From Chitinophaga filiformis (GTDB lineage: Bacteria; Bacteroidota; Bacteroidia; Chitinophagales; Chitinophagaceae), in NCBI RefSeq assembly GCF_023100805.1, contig NZ_CP095855.1:5187001-5251000 (forward strand): a DNA stretch of 64,000 nucleotides, in the 5' to 3' direction. This document shows positions 9,585-19,008 of the stretch, in pieces. A program made the translations under genes and the position numbers. The notes beneath the pieces are model-generated. The model saw only the letters and a program-made list of their open reading frames with translations. It ran no database searches and was not told where the DNA came from. Position 1 is the stretch's first letter. Every line of letters starts with the position of its first letter.

Positions 9585-9806
9585 ATGTGTTGATGTTATG
9601 TATTGATGCCATATGCATTGATGTAAAGTGTTTTGATATTACATGCCTGATATTAAGTGTTTTGATATTACATGCTTGATGTTTATGTGTTGATGCCAGA
9701 TGCATTGATGTTAAGTGCTTTGATATTACATGCTTGATGTTTATGTATTGATGCCATATGCATTGATGTTATATGCGCTGATGCTACGTGCCTGACAATG
9801 GATGAG
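9585..9806. repeat. degenerate ~15-bp satellite (ATGYNTTGATGYTAY-like)
   Basis: About fourteen consecutive units of 13-15 bp are variants of ATGCATTGATGTTAT, including GTGTTTTGATATTAC and ATGTATTGATGCCAT. A higher-order copy is visible: the segment starting ATGCTTGATGTTTATG at 9672 recurs at 9730 (58-bp period). The units are diverged, unlike the neighbouring 64-bp array. The minus-strand ORF over it (9683-9907) is low-complexity and rejected as a gene. Confidence 0.8.
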
Positions 9807-9859
9807 GGAAAGATAATGCCGGGCAGCGGCTGTCTGTTAAAACCTGAGATGAAGCTGAT

Positions 9860-11137
9860 TTGATAACCATAAATAGCCAGTATATGTTTTCCCTGACTTC
9901 GCCTCATTCTATCCTCTACGACAGGAAGCTCGCTTTATTTATGATTTTATCCATTTGCGCAATCGTGTATATTCCTTTATATAACCCTGATTTCCAGGAT
10001 GCATGGGATAATCAGTGGATTGTGTTTAACCAATATACTGAGGGCGGACTGTCTCCGGCTAATATTAAGCATATATTGTTCGACTTCTATCATGGTCAGT
10101 ATGCGCCTGTAAACCAGTTCTTTTATTCAAGCATATACGCATTAAATGGGTACGATCCCCTTCTCTTTCACTTCTGCAGTTTGATGATACACCTGTTCAA
10201 TACTGTACTCGTTTACCTGTTCATAGAAAAACTATTGAAGACCTGCGGACATGACGATGCCATTTGTGCGAAAACAAGTTTTCTGACAACATTCCTTTTC
10301 AGCATTCATCCTGCTGTAGTGGAACCTGTTTCCTGGCTGCCCGCCTCTAAAATACTGCTCTACTCATTATTCTATCTGCTCGCCTTGCGTGCCTATCTTG
10401 ATTATATGTCAACGGAAAGAACCGGGCAGTACGTGCTGGCAATGGTCTATTTTATTTTATCATTTGGCGCTAAGGAGCGGGCAGTAAGCTTACCCTTTGC
10501 ATTCTTTATAATTGACTACTTCGTGAAAGGCAGGCAATATGCTTTTTCCGGAAAGGTGCTCCTGGAAAAAGTTCCATTCCTGCTGCTTGCTGTTTTATCT
10601 GGCATCCTGGCGGTCTATTCCCAGGTCTATTCTGCAGGCGGAATGCTGGCAGATCAAAACGAATATCCTCTTTACCAGCGGTTGATGATTGCTTCCTACA
10701 CATTAGCCGGTTACTTTACAAACATTGTCCTTCCCTTGAGGATAAACCACCTCTACCCTTCTCCGTTTAACTATATGAAGCCGCTTCCTGTAACCTTGTA
10801 TGCATACACCGTTGCCCTCATCATAATTGCCATATACCTGATCAGGAATTTCACGGTCAATTACGTTTACTTTGGCATCTGTTTCTTTGTGCTTCATCTC
10901 GTCATGTGTATTCATCCGATACCCGCTACGCGTGTTGCTACTGTGGCAGACAGGTATGCATATATATCGGCTATTGGTGTTCTCTTTCCTGTTTCATATT
11001 ACCTCGCAAAATTCAAACAAAGAACAATTGCCATCAGGATCATTGTGCTTTATTGTCTCCTGCTGTCTGTTTATTCCTATACCCGTACTTCCGACTGGCA
11101 GGGTAATGCTGTATTAAAGGATAGCATTAATTCCTGA
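9860..11137 (+). CDS. TMTC-like GT-C glycosyltransferase, integral membrane protein
   Basis: A 425-residue polytopic protein with about ten hydrophobic segments. Its motif pattern resembles the membrane half of TMTC-type (GT-C fold, dolichol/polyprenyl-P-sugar dependent) O-mannosyltransferases. An acidic early loop (NPDFQDAWDNQWI, about 47-59) would hold the metal/catalytic Asp, then come FLFSIHPAVVEPVSWLPASK, GAKERAVSLP and late ADRYAYI. TMTC proteins normally carry C-terminal TPR repeats; this one ends just after the last membrane helices, so it may be a minimal or truncated form. An alternative start is Met9 (9884). No glycan or polyprenyl-carrier genes adjoin it. The GT-C assignment is moderate; donor and acceptor are unknown. 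Confidence 0.6.
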   Translation: MITINSQYMFSLTSPHSILYDRKLALFMILSICAIVYIPLYNPDFQDAWDNQWIVFNQYTEGGLSPANIKHILFDFYHGQYAPVNQFFYSSIYALNGYDPLLFHFCSLMIHLFNTVLVYLFIEKLLKTCGHDDAICAKTSFLTTFLFSIHPAVVEPVSWLPASKILLYSLFYLLALRAYLDYMSTERTGQYVLAMVYFILSFGAKERAVSLPFAFFIIDYFVKGRQYAFSGKVLLEKVPFLLLAVLSGILAVYSQVYSAGGMLADQNEYPLYQRLMIASYTLAGYFTNIVLPLRINHLYPSPFNYMKPLPVTLYAYTVALIIIAIYLIRNFTVNYVYFGICFFVLHLVMCIHPIPATRVATVADRYAYISAIGVLFPVSYYLAKFKQRTIAIRIIVLYCLLLSVYSYTRTSDWQGNAVLKDSINS

Positions 11138-11138
11138 G

Positions 11139-11184
11139 AATCTTAAAATTTTTAGATCTTAAGGTTCTTAAAGATTTTAGGATT
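11139..11184. terminator. AT-rich bidirectional hairpin
   Basis: Arm 11139-11154 pairs with 11169-11184 over 16 bp (two G-T wobbles) with a 14-nt loop, between the convergent GT-C gene and GMC oxidoreductase gene. Position and symmetry suit a shared terminator; the stem is weak because it is AT-rich. Confidence 0.5.
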
Positions 11185-11275
11185 TCAAACTGCCACCTAT
11201 GTCAACAGCTCAGCGCCTCCCTGGATTGTAAAATAGTTTTCGTATAAGCGGTTGTGGGAGTAGCAGGTCCGCCAT

Positions 11276-13003
11276 TTATATATTCCCCTTTTTCATTTCA
11301 CCGACCGCATAGGTAGCCGCTCTTGCGGTAAGCGCCATATACAACAGTGAGGGACTTTGATTGCCGGTGCTCGTCATAGCTGCGCCATCGGTGACGAATA
11401 CATTTTTGCAGTGATGCAACTGATTCCACTCATTCAGCAGGGAGGTACGGGCATCCTTCCCCATTCTGCAGCCTCCCATCTCGTGGATGTCCAGTCCCGG
11501 GGCCTGGTGATTGTCGTGCTGTTCGATGTTTTTACAACCCGCCTTTTCCATCATTTCTGCGCTTTGGGTCAGGAAGTCCTTAATCATCTTTTCATCGTTA
11601 TCATCATAATCCACCGACATGATCAGCAAGGGTATGCCCCACTGGTCTTTCTTATCGGGGCTCAGCCGTACGTGATTTGTTGCTTTAGGGATGGTTTCTC
11701 CCTGCATATACATGTATGTACGCCAGCCACCGGGTTCGGTTAGTGCCTCCTTGTATGCAGCGCCGATATTGCTTTCCAACAGCTCTCCGCCGGCATGCGG
11801 GCGATAGGCGCCCATAAATGTGGTAAAGCCGCCGACATAATCAGTATCCTGTTTTTCGAGGTTGCGATAGTTGGCAATGATAGGCTCTGTTGGATTACGA
11901 CCGTAGTAATATTTATCTTTCATGCCTTCCATTTCAGCACTGACAGATGCACGGTAGTTGTGAAACGCCACGTATTTACCCAGCAGGCCACTATCATTTC
12001 CTAATCCGTTGGGAAAACGTTTACTGGTAGAATTCAGCAGGATGAGATTTGAGTTCAGCGCAGCGGCATTGAGAAAAATAATGCGGGCGAAAAACTCGGT
12101 GATTTCTTTTGTATTTGTGTCAATGACCCTGACACCGGTAGCCTTCCCTTTTTTTTCGTCGTAGATAATAGAATGAACGACAGAGAACGGCCTTACGGTA
12201 AGATGGCCTGTTTTTTTAGCCCAGGGAAGCGTAGACGACACCGAGCTAAAATAGCCACCGAAGGGGCAACCGCGCATGCATAAACTTCTGGCCTGGCACC
12301 TGGTTCGCCCCTGCTGTATGTGCACGTCCTGTGGTTGGGTAAGTTGTGCCCATCGTGCATGCACCAGGTGGCGGTCTTTATAGTTGGACCGGATCTTTCG
12401 CTGGATCTCTGCTTCCACGCAATTCAGCTCAAATGGCGGCTGGAATTCTCCGTCGGGCATCGCAGCTATACCATCGCGGGTACCGCATACGCCGATGAAC
12501 TTTTCGACATGGGAATACCAGGGGGCAATTGTATTGTAGTCGATTGGCCATCCCGTACCGTAGCCATAACGTTCGGGGGCGGTAAATTCGAAGTTGCTCC
12601 AACGCTGGCAGGCACGGCCCCAGGTGAGGGATTTGCCGCCCACCTGGTAGCCCCGGATCCAGTCGAAAGGCTTTTCCTGTATGTAGGGATGATCCTTGTC
12701 TTTGATAAAGAAATGCGCCGTGTCTTCTCCAAAGCCGGCAGCCTTGCTGATCAGGGGATTTTCCTGGAGGAACTCCTTTGATAGCTGTCCACGGTGTTTG
12801 AACTCCCAGGGAGCCATGGTGGCGGTGGGATAATCTTTTATATGCTCTACGTTCCGGCCCCTCTCAAGCACCAGTGTTTTCAGCCCCTGGTCGCACAGCT
12901 CTTTGGCCGCCCAGCCACCGCTGATGCCGGAGCCAATGACGATGGCGTCGAAAGTGTTTTGCTGAATGCCTTTTGTATTAATGAACAATGACTTAACGGA
13001 CAT
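11276..13003 (-). CDS. GMC-family FAD-dependent oxidoreductase
   Basis: Flavoprotein of 575 residues that oxidises alcohol groups, typically of sugars or polyols. The FAD-binding motif DAIVIGSGISGGWAAKEL (Gly24, 26, 29 and 30) is near the N-terminus. VGGKSLTWGRA is the flavin-loop signature, and a Cys-rich CMRGCPFGG lies centrally. The C-terminal GMC_oxred_C domain carries HEMGGCRMG and the GNQSPSLLYMALTARA segment that supplies the catalytic His/Asn pair. No signal peptide is apparent. In many Bacteroidota a gluconate 2-dehydrogenase subunit-3-like gene with a Tat signal accompanies this enzyme; none is visible here. It faces away from the molybdopterin-subunit gene at 13383. The family is secure; the substrate is unknown. 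Confidence 0.9.
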   Translation of the reverse strand: MSVKSLFINTKGIQQNTFDAIVIGSGISGGWAAKELCDQGLKTLVLERGRNVEHIKDYPTATMAPWEFKHRGQLSKEFLQENPLISKAAGFGEDTAHFFIKDKDHPYIQEKPFDWIRGYQVGGKSLTWGRACQRWSNFEFTAPERYGYGTGWPIDYNTIAPWYSHVEKFIGVCGTRDGIAAMPDGEFQPPFELNCVEAEIQRKIRSNYKDRHLVHARWAQLTQPQDVHIQQGRTRCQARSLCMRGCPFGGYFSSVSSTLPWAKKTGHLTVRPFSVVHSIIYDEKKGKATGVRVIDTNTKEITEFFARIIFLNAAALNSNLILLNSTSKRFPNGLGNDSGLLGKYVAFHNYRASVSAEMEGMKDKYYYGRNPTEPIIANYRNLEKQDTDYVGGFTTFMGAYRPHAGGELLESNIGAAYKEALTEPGGWRTYMYMQGETIPKATNHVRLSPDKKDQWGIPLLIMSVDYDDNDEKMIKDFLTQSAEMMEKAGCKNIEQHDNHQAPGLDIHEMGGCRMGKDARTSLLNEWNQLHHCKNVFVTDGAAMTSTGNQSPSLLYMALTARAATYAVGEMKKGNI

Positions 13004-13382
13004 AATGTGGAATCAGGTTGTTTTAAGTTGATACGAACTCTTCCCTTATAGGTTCAGTTTGGGTGTAGAATAAATTTAAGGATTTTGGGGAGATGCACTG
13101 CTATTATTTACACCAAGGCCCGGGAGATTTAACGGAGGAGCATGGGACTATCACAGCAGTAACTGTGCCCTATGCATGAAGTAACCATAGCGCATTGCCG
13201 GATCTGCGGACAAATTGTATTGTCGCTTCTATTGATGCGTTGGTCAATTGGAATATACCTTTGGTCAAATATTACCGGCGGATGATGGTTGTTTGATTAA
13301 ATTTGGTTGTATATGCCGGTGTTCCTTCTTCTATAGGAACATCTGGGCAGCGCGCCTATACTCACCTGATAATTTCATATTA
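13004..13382. promoter_or_regulatory. divergent intergenic region, GMC oxidoreductase / molybdopterin subunit
   Basis: This 379-bp spacer should hold both promoters. On the plus strand TAAATTTG (13298-13305) fits a -7 box, but no TTTG sits 19 nt upstream. A short hairpin, GTTCCT-N8-AGGAAC (13321-13340), lies in the leader of the molybdopterin gene. An in-frame upstream ATG at 13248 exists but leads into non-coding-like sequence. Confidence 0.4.
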
Positions 13383-15533
13383 ATGGAACATAAAAAGCAC
13401 CTTTCCAGAAGAACATTCCTGCAGCAGGCAGGCTTGTCGGGTATTGCTTTGACAATAGGTTATTACTGGCCGGCAACAGGAAAGGGTACAGGAGAGATTG
13501 TGCTTGCAAATGAAGGGACGGAACTGATGTCATGGATCTCCATAGACGCAGCGGGCAAGGTAACGCTCTTCAATCACCGTTCAGAAATGGGACAAGGCAC
13601 CTGGCAATCCATCCCGCAGATCATTGCGGAAGAACTGGAAGTCAGTATGGACCAGGTAAGTATCCGGTACGCTTCTTCCAATCCAACTAAATATGGGCCA
13701 CAGCCACAGGAAGGAAGCTTTTCCATACGCGGCTGGTATCAGCAACTACTACGCGTCGGCGCCTCTGCCAGGGAAATGCTTATCGAGGCGGCAGCCAGGC
13801 AATGGCAGGTCAGTACCGGGGAATGTTACGCAGAAAATGGCGTTGTAGTTCATCGGGGAACAGGGAAAAGACTGAGCTATGGCGCACTTGTAAAAGATGC
13901 GGCTCAGCTAAAGCCCCCTGCTGACGTTAAGCTAAAGGCACGGAAAGATTATAAAATTATCGGCAAGCCATTACATCGTAATGACAGCACCGTTAAAACC
14001 AATGGTACGGCTGTATTCGGACTGGATAAAAAGCTAGCGGGCATGTTATATGCGGTGGTAGAACGGAACCCCAGGTTCAGGGGAAAAGTGAAAAGCTTTG
14101 ATGATTCAGCCACCAGGAGTATTAAAGGCGTGAAACGTGTTTTTAAAGTGCAGCGGCCTGTATTTAATATTTGGTGTGAAGGGGTGGCAGTGGTAGCAGA
14201 TACCTTGTGGGCGGCTATGCAGGGCCGCAAACTATTGAAGGTGCAATGGGACGATGAGGGATTTGAGCACCTGGGCTCAGAACAGATCTCTGCCAGGATG
14301 CGGGAGGATCTGAAGAAATTCTCTTCCCCTGATAGTTTTGAAACGGACCTGAAGCATTCTGTTGCGACGATAGAAGCTATATATGAAATGCCTTACCAGT
14401 CGCATAGCTGTATGGAACCGTTGAACTGTACTGCCGATGTGAAAGACAACAGCATAGAGATATGGGGACCGATACAGGAAGCAAACTGGATACAAGCAGA
14501 CCTGAGTGAGAGATTCCGTGTTCCGGTTGAGAATGTGACTGTGAATATGACGTTCCTTGGTGGAGGCTTTGGGAGAAAAGCATTCCTTGATTATCCGTGT
14601 GAGGCGGCGCTTATCTCAAAGGAGATGAAGGCGCCTGTCCAGGTGATGTGGACCCGCGAAGATGATATGACGGCAGGGCCATTTCGCCAGGGGGCGTTGT
14701 ACAGCTGCAAAGGCGGTGTGGATGCACAAAAGAAGATCTTTGCATTGCAGATCATTTCAGCTACACAATATGCGAGTGCGGGGGAAGATAAACATCCTGC
14801 GCCACAGGCATTGAAAGAGAATACCGGGAGGATAGATGGAATTATTTATGATTATTATAAAACAATCCCACACTACAGCTTCGGGAGTGTACCTATAAAA
14901 TCTACCATACCTACTATGTGGTGGCGCGCCCCTGGCGCTAATATTGATGCATTTGCCTGTGAGTGTTTTATAGACGAACTGGCGCATCTTGCCTCACAGG
15001 ACCCGCTTGCGTTCCGGAAAGCACATTTTGCGTTCACCCGGTATCAGGCGCTGGTGGACAAACTGTCGGAGATCAGTAACTGGGATGCGCGCCGGAAGAA
15101 CGATGGATGGGGTGTTGCTATTACCGAATGCTTCGGCAGTATGGTGGGGCAGGTCGTAAAGGTATCCCGCCGACCGGACCAAACCCTCAAAATTGACAAA
15201 GTATTTGCACTGATCGATTGCGGCTGGTATGTAAACCCTGATACCATCCGCGCCCAGTTGGAAGGTAGCATCATTATGGCATTGGGAGCGGCGGTGAACC
15301 ATGCAACGCATTTCGAACAGGGGAAGGCGGTGGAAAGGAATTTTAACGCCTACCCTATGCCGCGGATCAATGAAATTCCTGAAATTGAAGTGCATATTAT
15401 GGAAAATGACGAAGCTCCCGGCGGTGTCGGTGAGCCGGGATTGCCGGCTTTTGCCCCCGCGTTGTGCAATGCTATTTTTGATCTTACCGGGAAAAGATTG
15501 CGTAAATTGCCTTTCAGACTGGAAGATGTTTAA
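13383..15533 (+). CDS. xanthine dehydrogenase-family molybdopterin subunit (IorB-like), Tat-exported
   Basis: Large subunit (716 residues) of a molybdenum hydroxylase of the isoquinoline 1-oxidoreductase beta / aldehyde dehydrogenase type. I chose the ATG at 13383 because it immediately yields a twin-arginine signal, LSRRTFLQQAGLSG; the longer ORF from 13248 would bury it. Moco-binding motifs run in order: HRSEMGQGTWQSIPQIIAEEL, TFLGGGFGRKAFLDYPCEAA, and near the end PGGVGEPGLPAFAPAL, with the catalytic Glu expected in GEPG. The enzyme normally needs a small [2Fe-2S] subunit (IorA) and a cytochrome partner, but no such gene adjoins it. The partner may be encoded elsewhere. Exported to the periplasm; substrate unknown. 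Confidence 0.88.
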   Translation: MEHKKHLSRRTFLQQAGLSGIALTIGYYWPATGKGTGEIVLANEGTELMSWISIDAAGKVTLFNHRSEMGQGTWQSIPQIIAEELEVSMDQVSIRYASSNPTKYGPQPQEGSFSIRGWYQQLLRVGASAREMLIEAAARQWQVSTGECYAENGVVVHRGTGKRLSYGALVKDAAQLKPPADVKLKARKDYKIIGKPLHRNDSTVKTNGTAVFGLDKKLAGMLYAVVERNPRFRGKVKSFDDSATRSIKGVKRVFKVQRPVFNIWCEGVAVVADTLWAAMQGRKLLKVQWDDEGFEHLGSEQISARMREDLKKFSSPDSFETDLKHSVATIEAIYEMPYQSHSCMEPLNCTADVKDNSIEIWGPIQEANWIQADLSERFRVPVENVTVNMTFLGGGFGRKAFLDYPCEAALISKEMKAPVQVMWTREDDMTAGPFRQGALYSCKGGVDAQKKIFALQIISATQYASAGEDKHPAPQALKENTGRIDGIIYDYYKTIPHYSFGSVPIKSTIPTMWWRAPGANIDAFACECFIDELAHLASQDPLAFRKAHFAFTRYQALVDKLSEISNWDARRKNDGWGVAITECFGSMVGQVVKVSRRPDQTLKIDKVFALIDCGWYVNPDTIRAQLEGSIIMALGAAVNHATHFEQGKAVERNFNAYPMPRINEIPEIEVHIMENDEAPGGVGEPGLPAFAPALCNAIFDLTGKRLRKLPFRLEDV

Positions 15534-15665
15534 GTGCCGGCCCCTGTAGAACGTCCTCCCTTTTTTCATGACAATCGTCAACACCTGTATTGACCTGCCT
15601 CATTGGAGACGGGCATTTTCGTCGTTAATTTGAGGCAGATAGTTAGGACTTACAATGTCTCGTTT

Positions 15666-16748
15666 ATGAAATCTCCTTTATTTCTACCCGGTCTTCTTGT
15701 AATACTGGTTTCCTGCGGCAGTAAGCAGGAAAAAACAAAGCCTGTATACGAAAAGATCACAGAATCGGTATATGCATCGGGTATTGTAAAAAGCAGTAAT
15801 CAATATGAGGTATTTTCCCGCGTAAATGGCATTGTAGACAAGCGACTGGTAAAGGAAGGGGATCTTGTTGACAAGGGCGGAGCGATTGTACAGCTTTCGG
15901 GCGTAACAGCGCAACTGCAGGCAGAAAATGCCCGTATTGCTGCGGAACACGCCACACAGACGGCCAATTTCCAGCGACTGGCGGAGCTACGTTTAAGCAT
16001 TGATCTGGCAAAAATAAAACTGGAGCAGGATGCCATACAACTGAACCGGCAACGTAATCTCTGGGCTCAGCAGATAGGCAGCCGTAATGAACTGGATCAA
16101 CGTGAGCTTGCCTGGAAGACCTCCCGCAACAATTACGATGCTGCCTGCCTTCGTTATGCCGAATTAAAACGTGAGATCAGCTTCGGCGAAAAACAAGCGT
16201 TCAAGAACCTGGAGATCTCAAAATCGCAGGTCAACGATTATACCATCAAAAGTGAATACAGCGGCAAGGTGTATGAGATCCTGGTTGAGGAGGGAGAAAT
16301 GGTCACCATACAGCAACCTATTGCCGTGGTTGGCGATGCATCTTCTTTCCTGCTGGAACTGCAGGTAGATGAATACGATATTGCACGGGTAAGACCAGGA
16401 CAAAAGATCATCATTACGATGGACAGTTACCGGGGGCAGCTGTTCCAGGCGGTCGTAACAAAGGTGAAGCCCTTTATGCATGAACGGTCGAAGACCTTCA
16501 CTGTGGAGGCGCAATTCCTCCAACCCCCTTCCGTATTATATCCCAATCTGACCTGTGAAGCTAATATCGTAGTAGCGCAGAAGGAAAATGCGCTTACGAT
16601 CCCGAGAGCATGCCTGCTGGAGGGAAACTACATATTACTGGCCAATAAGGAGAAGCGGAAAGTCATCACGGGCCTGATGGACTATCAGAAAGTAGAGATC
16701 ATCAAAGGGATAACGGCGAGCGATCTTATTCTAAAACCTGCTCCATGA
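15666..16748 (+). CDS. periplasmic adaptor (membrane fusion protein), lipoprotein
   Basis: HlyD/MacA-type adaptor of 360 residues that would link the inner-membrane ABC permease to an outer-membrane channel. The chosen start gives MKSPLFLPGLLVILVSC, a lipoprotein signal with lipidation at the Cys. The ORF could extend upstream to 15603, but that part is not signal-like. A barrel-sandwich (biotinyl-lipoyl-like) half, VNGIVDKRLVKEGDLVDKGG, is followed by an alpha-helical hairpin (about 80-185), the second lipoyl half SGKVYEILVEEGEMV, then a beta-barrel domain with VRPGQKIIITMDSYRGQ. The stop overlaps the permease start (ATGA, 16745-16748), indicating translational coupling. No TolC-like gene is in the window. 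Confidence 0.87.
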   Translation: MKSPLFLPGLLVILVSCGSKQEKTKPVYEKITESVYASGIVKSSNQYEVFSRVNGIVDKRLVKEGDLVDKGGAIVQLSGVTAQLQAENARIAAEHATQTANFQRLAELRLSIDLAKIKLEQDAIQLNRQRNLWAQQIGSRNELDQRELAWKTSRNNYDAACLRYAELKREISFGEKQAFKNLEISKSQVNDYTIKSEYSGKVYEILVEEGEMVTIQQPIAVVGDASSFLLELQVDEYDIARVRPGQKIIITMDSYRGQLFQAVVTKVKPFMHERSKTFTVEAQFLQPPSVLYPNLTCEANIVVAQKENALTIPRACLLEGNYILLANKEKRKVITGLMDYQKVEIIKGITASDLILKPAP

Positions 16749-17998
16749 AACTACTCATCAGTATTGCCCGGTCTTTATTGCTGGCACGGTGGCGGCAAAC
16801 GCTCGTCGCCGCTATCGGTGTAACCTTCAGTATCACCATGTTCGTAGCCTTGCTGGGCTTTATGCAGGGGCTCAATGAGATGATGGACTCCCTCTTCCTG
16901 AACCGTACGCCTGACATACGCCTGTATAATGAAATTAAACCAAGGGCCATTCAGCCGGTCCAGCTATCGCCCGACTACCATTCCGGTCACCATTTTATTC
17001 ACTCCATAAAAGCCACCGGGCGCAGGCAGGAAATTTATAACAGCATGGCGATACTGGAAGCATTGAGGAAGGATGAAAGGGTTGCCGGGGTTGCCTCTAA
17101 AATAGTGACGCAGGCATTTTTCAATGAAGGTACTATTGATATAACGGCAACAGTGAATGGCATCGAAGAGCAGCAGGAAAGCGCGCTATTTCATTTTGCG
17201 GACTATATTGTAGAGGGTGATGCTGCATCACTTGAGAAAATACCCAACAGCATTATTCTTGGCAAAGCCCTGGCAGAAAACCTCCTTGTGAATGTAGGCG
17301 AGATGGTGCAACTCACGACGCCGGAGGGCGAGCGATTTCAACTGAAGATAGTCGGGCTCTGGCAGTCCGGCATCCAGGACTTCGACAAGGTACAAAGCTT
17401 TACCTCTCTGGCCACGGCGCAAAAACTGCTGGGCAAGACACGTAACTATGTAACAGATATCCAGCTCCGGCTGAAGAACAATACTGTGGCGCCCGCGCTG
17501 GCGAAGGAGTACGGCCGCCTGTTCAACACCAGTGCACAGGATATATATAGTCTCAGTGCAGAATTTGAAACGGGCAGCTTTATCAGATCGCTTATTTCTT
17601 ATGCTGTGGGCGTTACCTTACTTATTGTGTCGGGTTTTGGCATTTATAATATACTTAACATGATGATCTATGAAAAAATGGATTCCATTGCCATTCTGAA
17701 GGCAACGGGGTTTTCGGGTCGTGATGTGAAAAGGATATTCATCTTTATTGCCATGAGCATTGGCATTTTTGGCGGGCTGGCGGGGTTGATACTGGGATTT
17801 CTGTTGTCGCTGGCTATCGACCAGTTACCCTTTCACGCTACCTCCTTACCAACTATGAAGACCTACCCTGTGAGCTATGCGCTGTTCATCTATTGTATTG
17901 GCGGCGCCTTCTCGCTCTTATCCACCTACCTGGCCGGCTGGCTGCCCTCGAGGAAAGCCAGTAAAATAGATCCGGTTGTTATCATCAGGGGTAAATAA
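16745..17998 (+). CDS. ABC transporter permease, FtsX/MacB type
   Basis: Inner-membrane permease of 417 residues. One N-terminal membrane helix (ARWRQTLVAAIGVTFSITMF) is followed by a large periplasmic MacB_PCD-type domain (about 45-270). Three C-terminal helices carry the FtsX-family loop YEKMDSIAILKATGFSGRDV. The C-terminus, PSRKASKIDPVVIIRGK, is typical of this family. It lies between the adaptor (4-bp overlap) and the ATPase (7-bp gap to the chosen start). With them it forms a MacAB-like tripartite exporter or a lipoprotein/peptide efflux unit. The exported substrate cannot be read from the sequence. Confidence 0.9.
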   Translation: MKLLISIARSLLLARWRQTLVAAIGVTFSITMFVALLGFMQGLNEMMDSLFLNRTPDIRLYNEIKPRAIQPVQLSPDYHSGHHFIHSIKATGRRQEIYNSMAILEALRKDERVAGVASKIVTQAFFNEGTIDITATVNGIEEQQESALFHFADYIVEGDAASLEKIPNSIILGKALAENLLVNVGEMVQLTTPEGERFQLKIVGLWQSGIQDFDKVQSFTSLATAQKLLGKTRNYVTDIQLRLKNNTVAPALAKEYGRLFNTSAQDIYSLSAEFETGSFIRSLISYAVGVTLLIVSGFGIYNILNMMIYEKMDSIAILKATGFSGRDVKRIFIFIAMSIGIFGGLAGLILGFLLSLAIDQLPFHATSLPTMKTYPVSYALFIYCIGGAFSLLSTYLAGWLPSRKASKIDPVVIIRGK

Positions 17999-18005
17999 CA
18001 TCAGT

Positions 18006-18683
18006 ATGGCAGACATTATTCTTGAAGCCCGCAATATTAATAAATATTTTCACGATCCTGTTGATGTGAAAGTACTGAGCGACATTAATTTCAAGGTTGC
18101 CAAGGGAGAATTTATTGCTGTGACCGGGAAGTCCGGTTGCGGCAAGTCTACCCTGCTGTATATCCTCTCTACCATGGATACTGACTATGAAGGAGAATTG
18201 CTGATCGACAATATATCGATGGTGAACAGACCGGAGGCTATGCTGGCGCAGGTACGCAATGAGAAGATCGGGTTTGTGTTCCAGTTCCATTACCTGCTCC
18301 ATGAATTCAGTGTACTACATAATGTCATGTTGCCGGGGCTAAAGCTAAACAAATACCCTGCACAGGAAGTGGAGCAAAGGGCTATTGAAAGACTTTCCTG
18401 GCTGGGGATTGAAAAGCTGGCTAATAAAAAGGCCAACCAGGTGTCGGGAGGTGAAAAGCAACGTGTAGCTATTGCCAGGGCGCTGATCAACGATCCCTGT
18501 ATCATCATGGGCGATGAGCCTACGGGCAATCTTGACAAGAAGAATAGTGAGCTGGTGTTTGACATTTTCAGGCAGCTTGCAGAGGAACACCAACAGACCC
18601 TGCTGATCGTAACGCATGACCCTGAATTTGCTGCCCGTACACATAGGATCATACAGATGGAAGACGGGAAGATTACATCCTGA
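18006..18683 (+). CDS. ABC transporter ATP-binding protein, MacB/LolD type
   Basis: Cytoplasmic ATPase of 225 residues powering the preceding permease. I use ATG 18006 (MADIILEARNINKYF); the ORF extends to 17976, but that would overlap the permease. Walker A is GKSGCGKSTLL, signature VSGGEKQRVAIARAL, Walker B CIIMGDEPTGNLD, and the H-loop lies in LLIVTHDPEF. Length and the region after Walker A (VRNEKIGFVFQFHYLLHEFSVLHNV) match the LolD/MacB/FtsE group. It is the third gene of the exporter operon; no clear terminator follows. Confidence 0.93.
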   Translation: MADIILEARNINKYFHDPVDVKVLSDINFKVAKGEFIAVTGKSGCGKSTLLYILSTMDTDYEGELLIDNISMVNRPEAMLAQVRNEKIGFVFQFHYLLHEFSVLHNVMLPGLKLNKYPAQEVEQRAIERLSWLGIEKLANKKANQVSGGEKQRVAIARALINDPCIIMGDEPTGNLDKKNSELVFDIFRQLAEEHQQTLLIVTHDPEFAARTHRIIQMEDGKITS

Positions 18684-19008
18684 TGCATTTATCAGACTGT
18701 AAGCGAAGGTCCTATGCCAGTTCACCCAATATCCGATTTTCCTTCTGCCGAAGCCGGGCGCTATTACCGCCGCCGTCTTCGGCAAGCAGTTACAATGGTA
18801 GAAGGATCAATTTCACAGATACATCAGACAACCACAAAGTATGCAATCTCATAAAGCGCATCAACTGACCCTTATTACCATTTACATTGACGCCAGTCAT
18901 TGACTGCGAATTTTCATAGCAATAAATTTGATATCATTAAGCGTTACGGCTGTTCATCACGACTCTCTGCCGGATACATTGTCCCCTTCACATCATAAAA
19001 TAAACTCT
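18684..19008. other. gene-free region
   Basis: About 325 bp with no plausible gene; short open frames have no recognisable motif. It separates the ABC exporter operon from an SDR remnant. Confidence 0.5.

Noticed and set aside
8661..9806. CRISPR array
   Set aside because: The 64-bp units are directly abutting with no unique spacers, and the ~15-bp units are too short and too variable. No cas gene in the window.
13248..13382. Upstream extension of the molybdopterin-subunit gene
   Set aside because: It would put 45 unrelated residues ahead of a clear twin-arginine signal that begins at the ATG at 13383.
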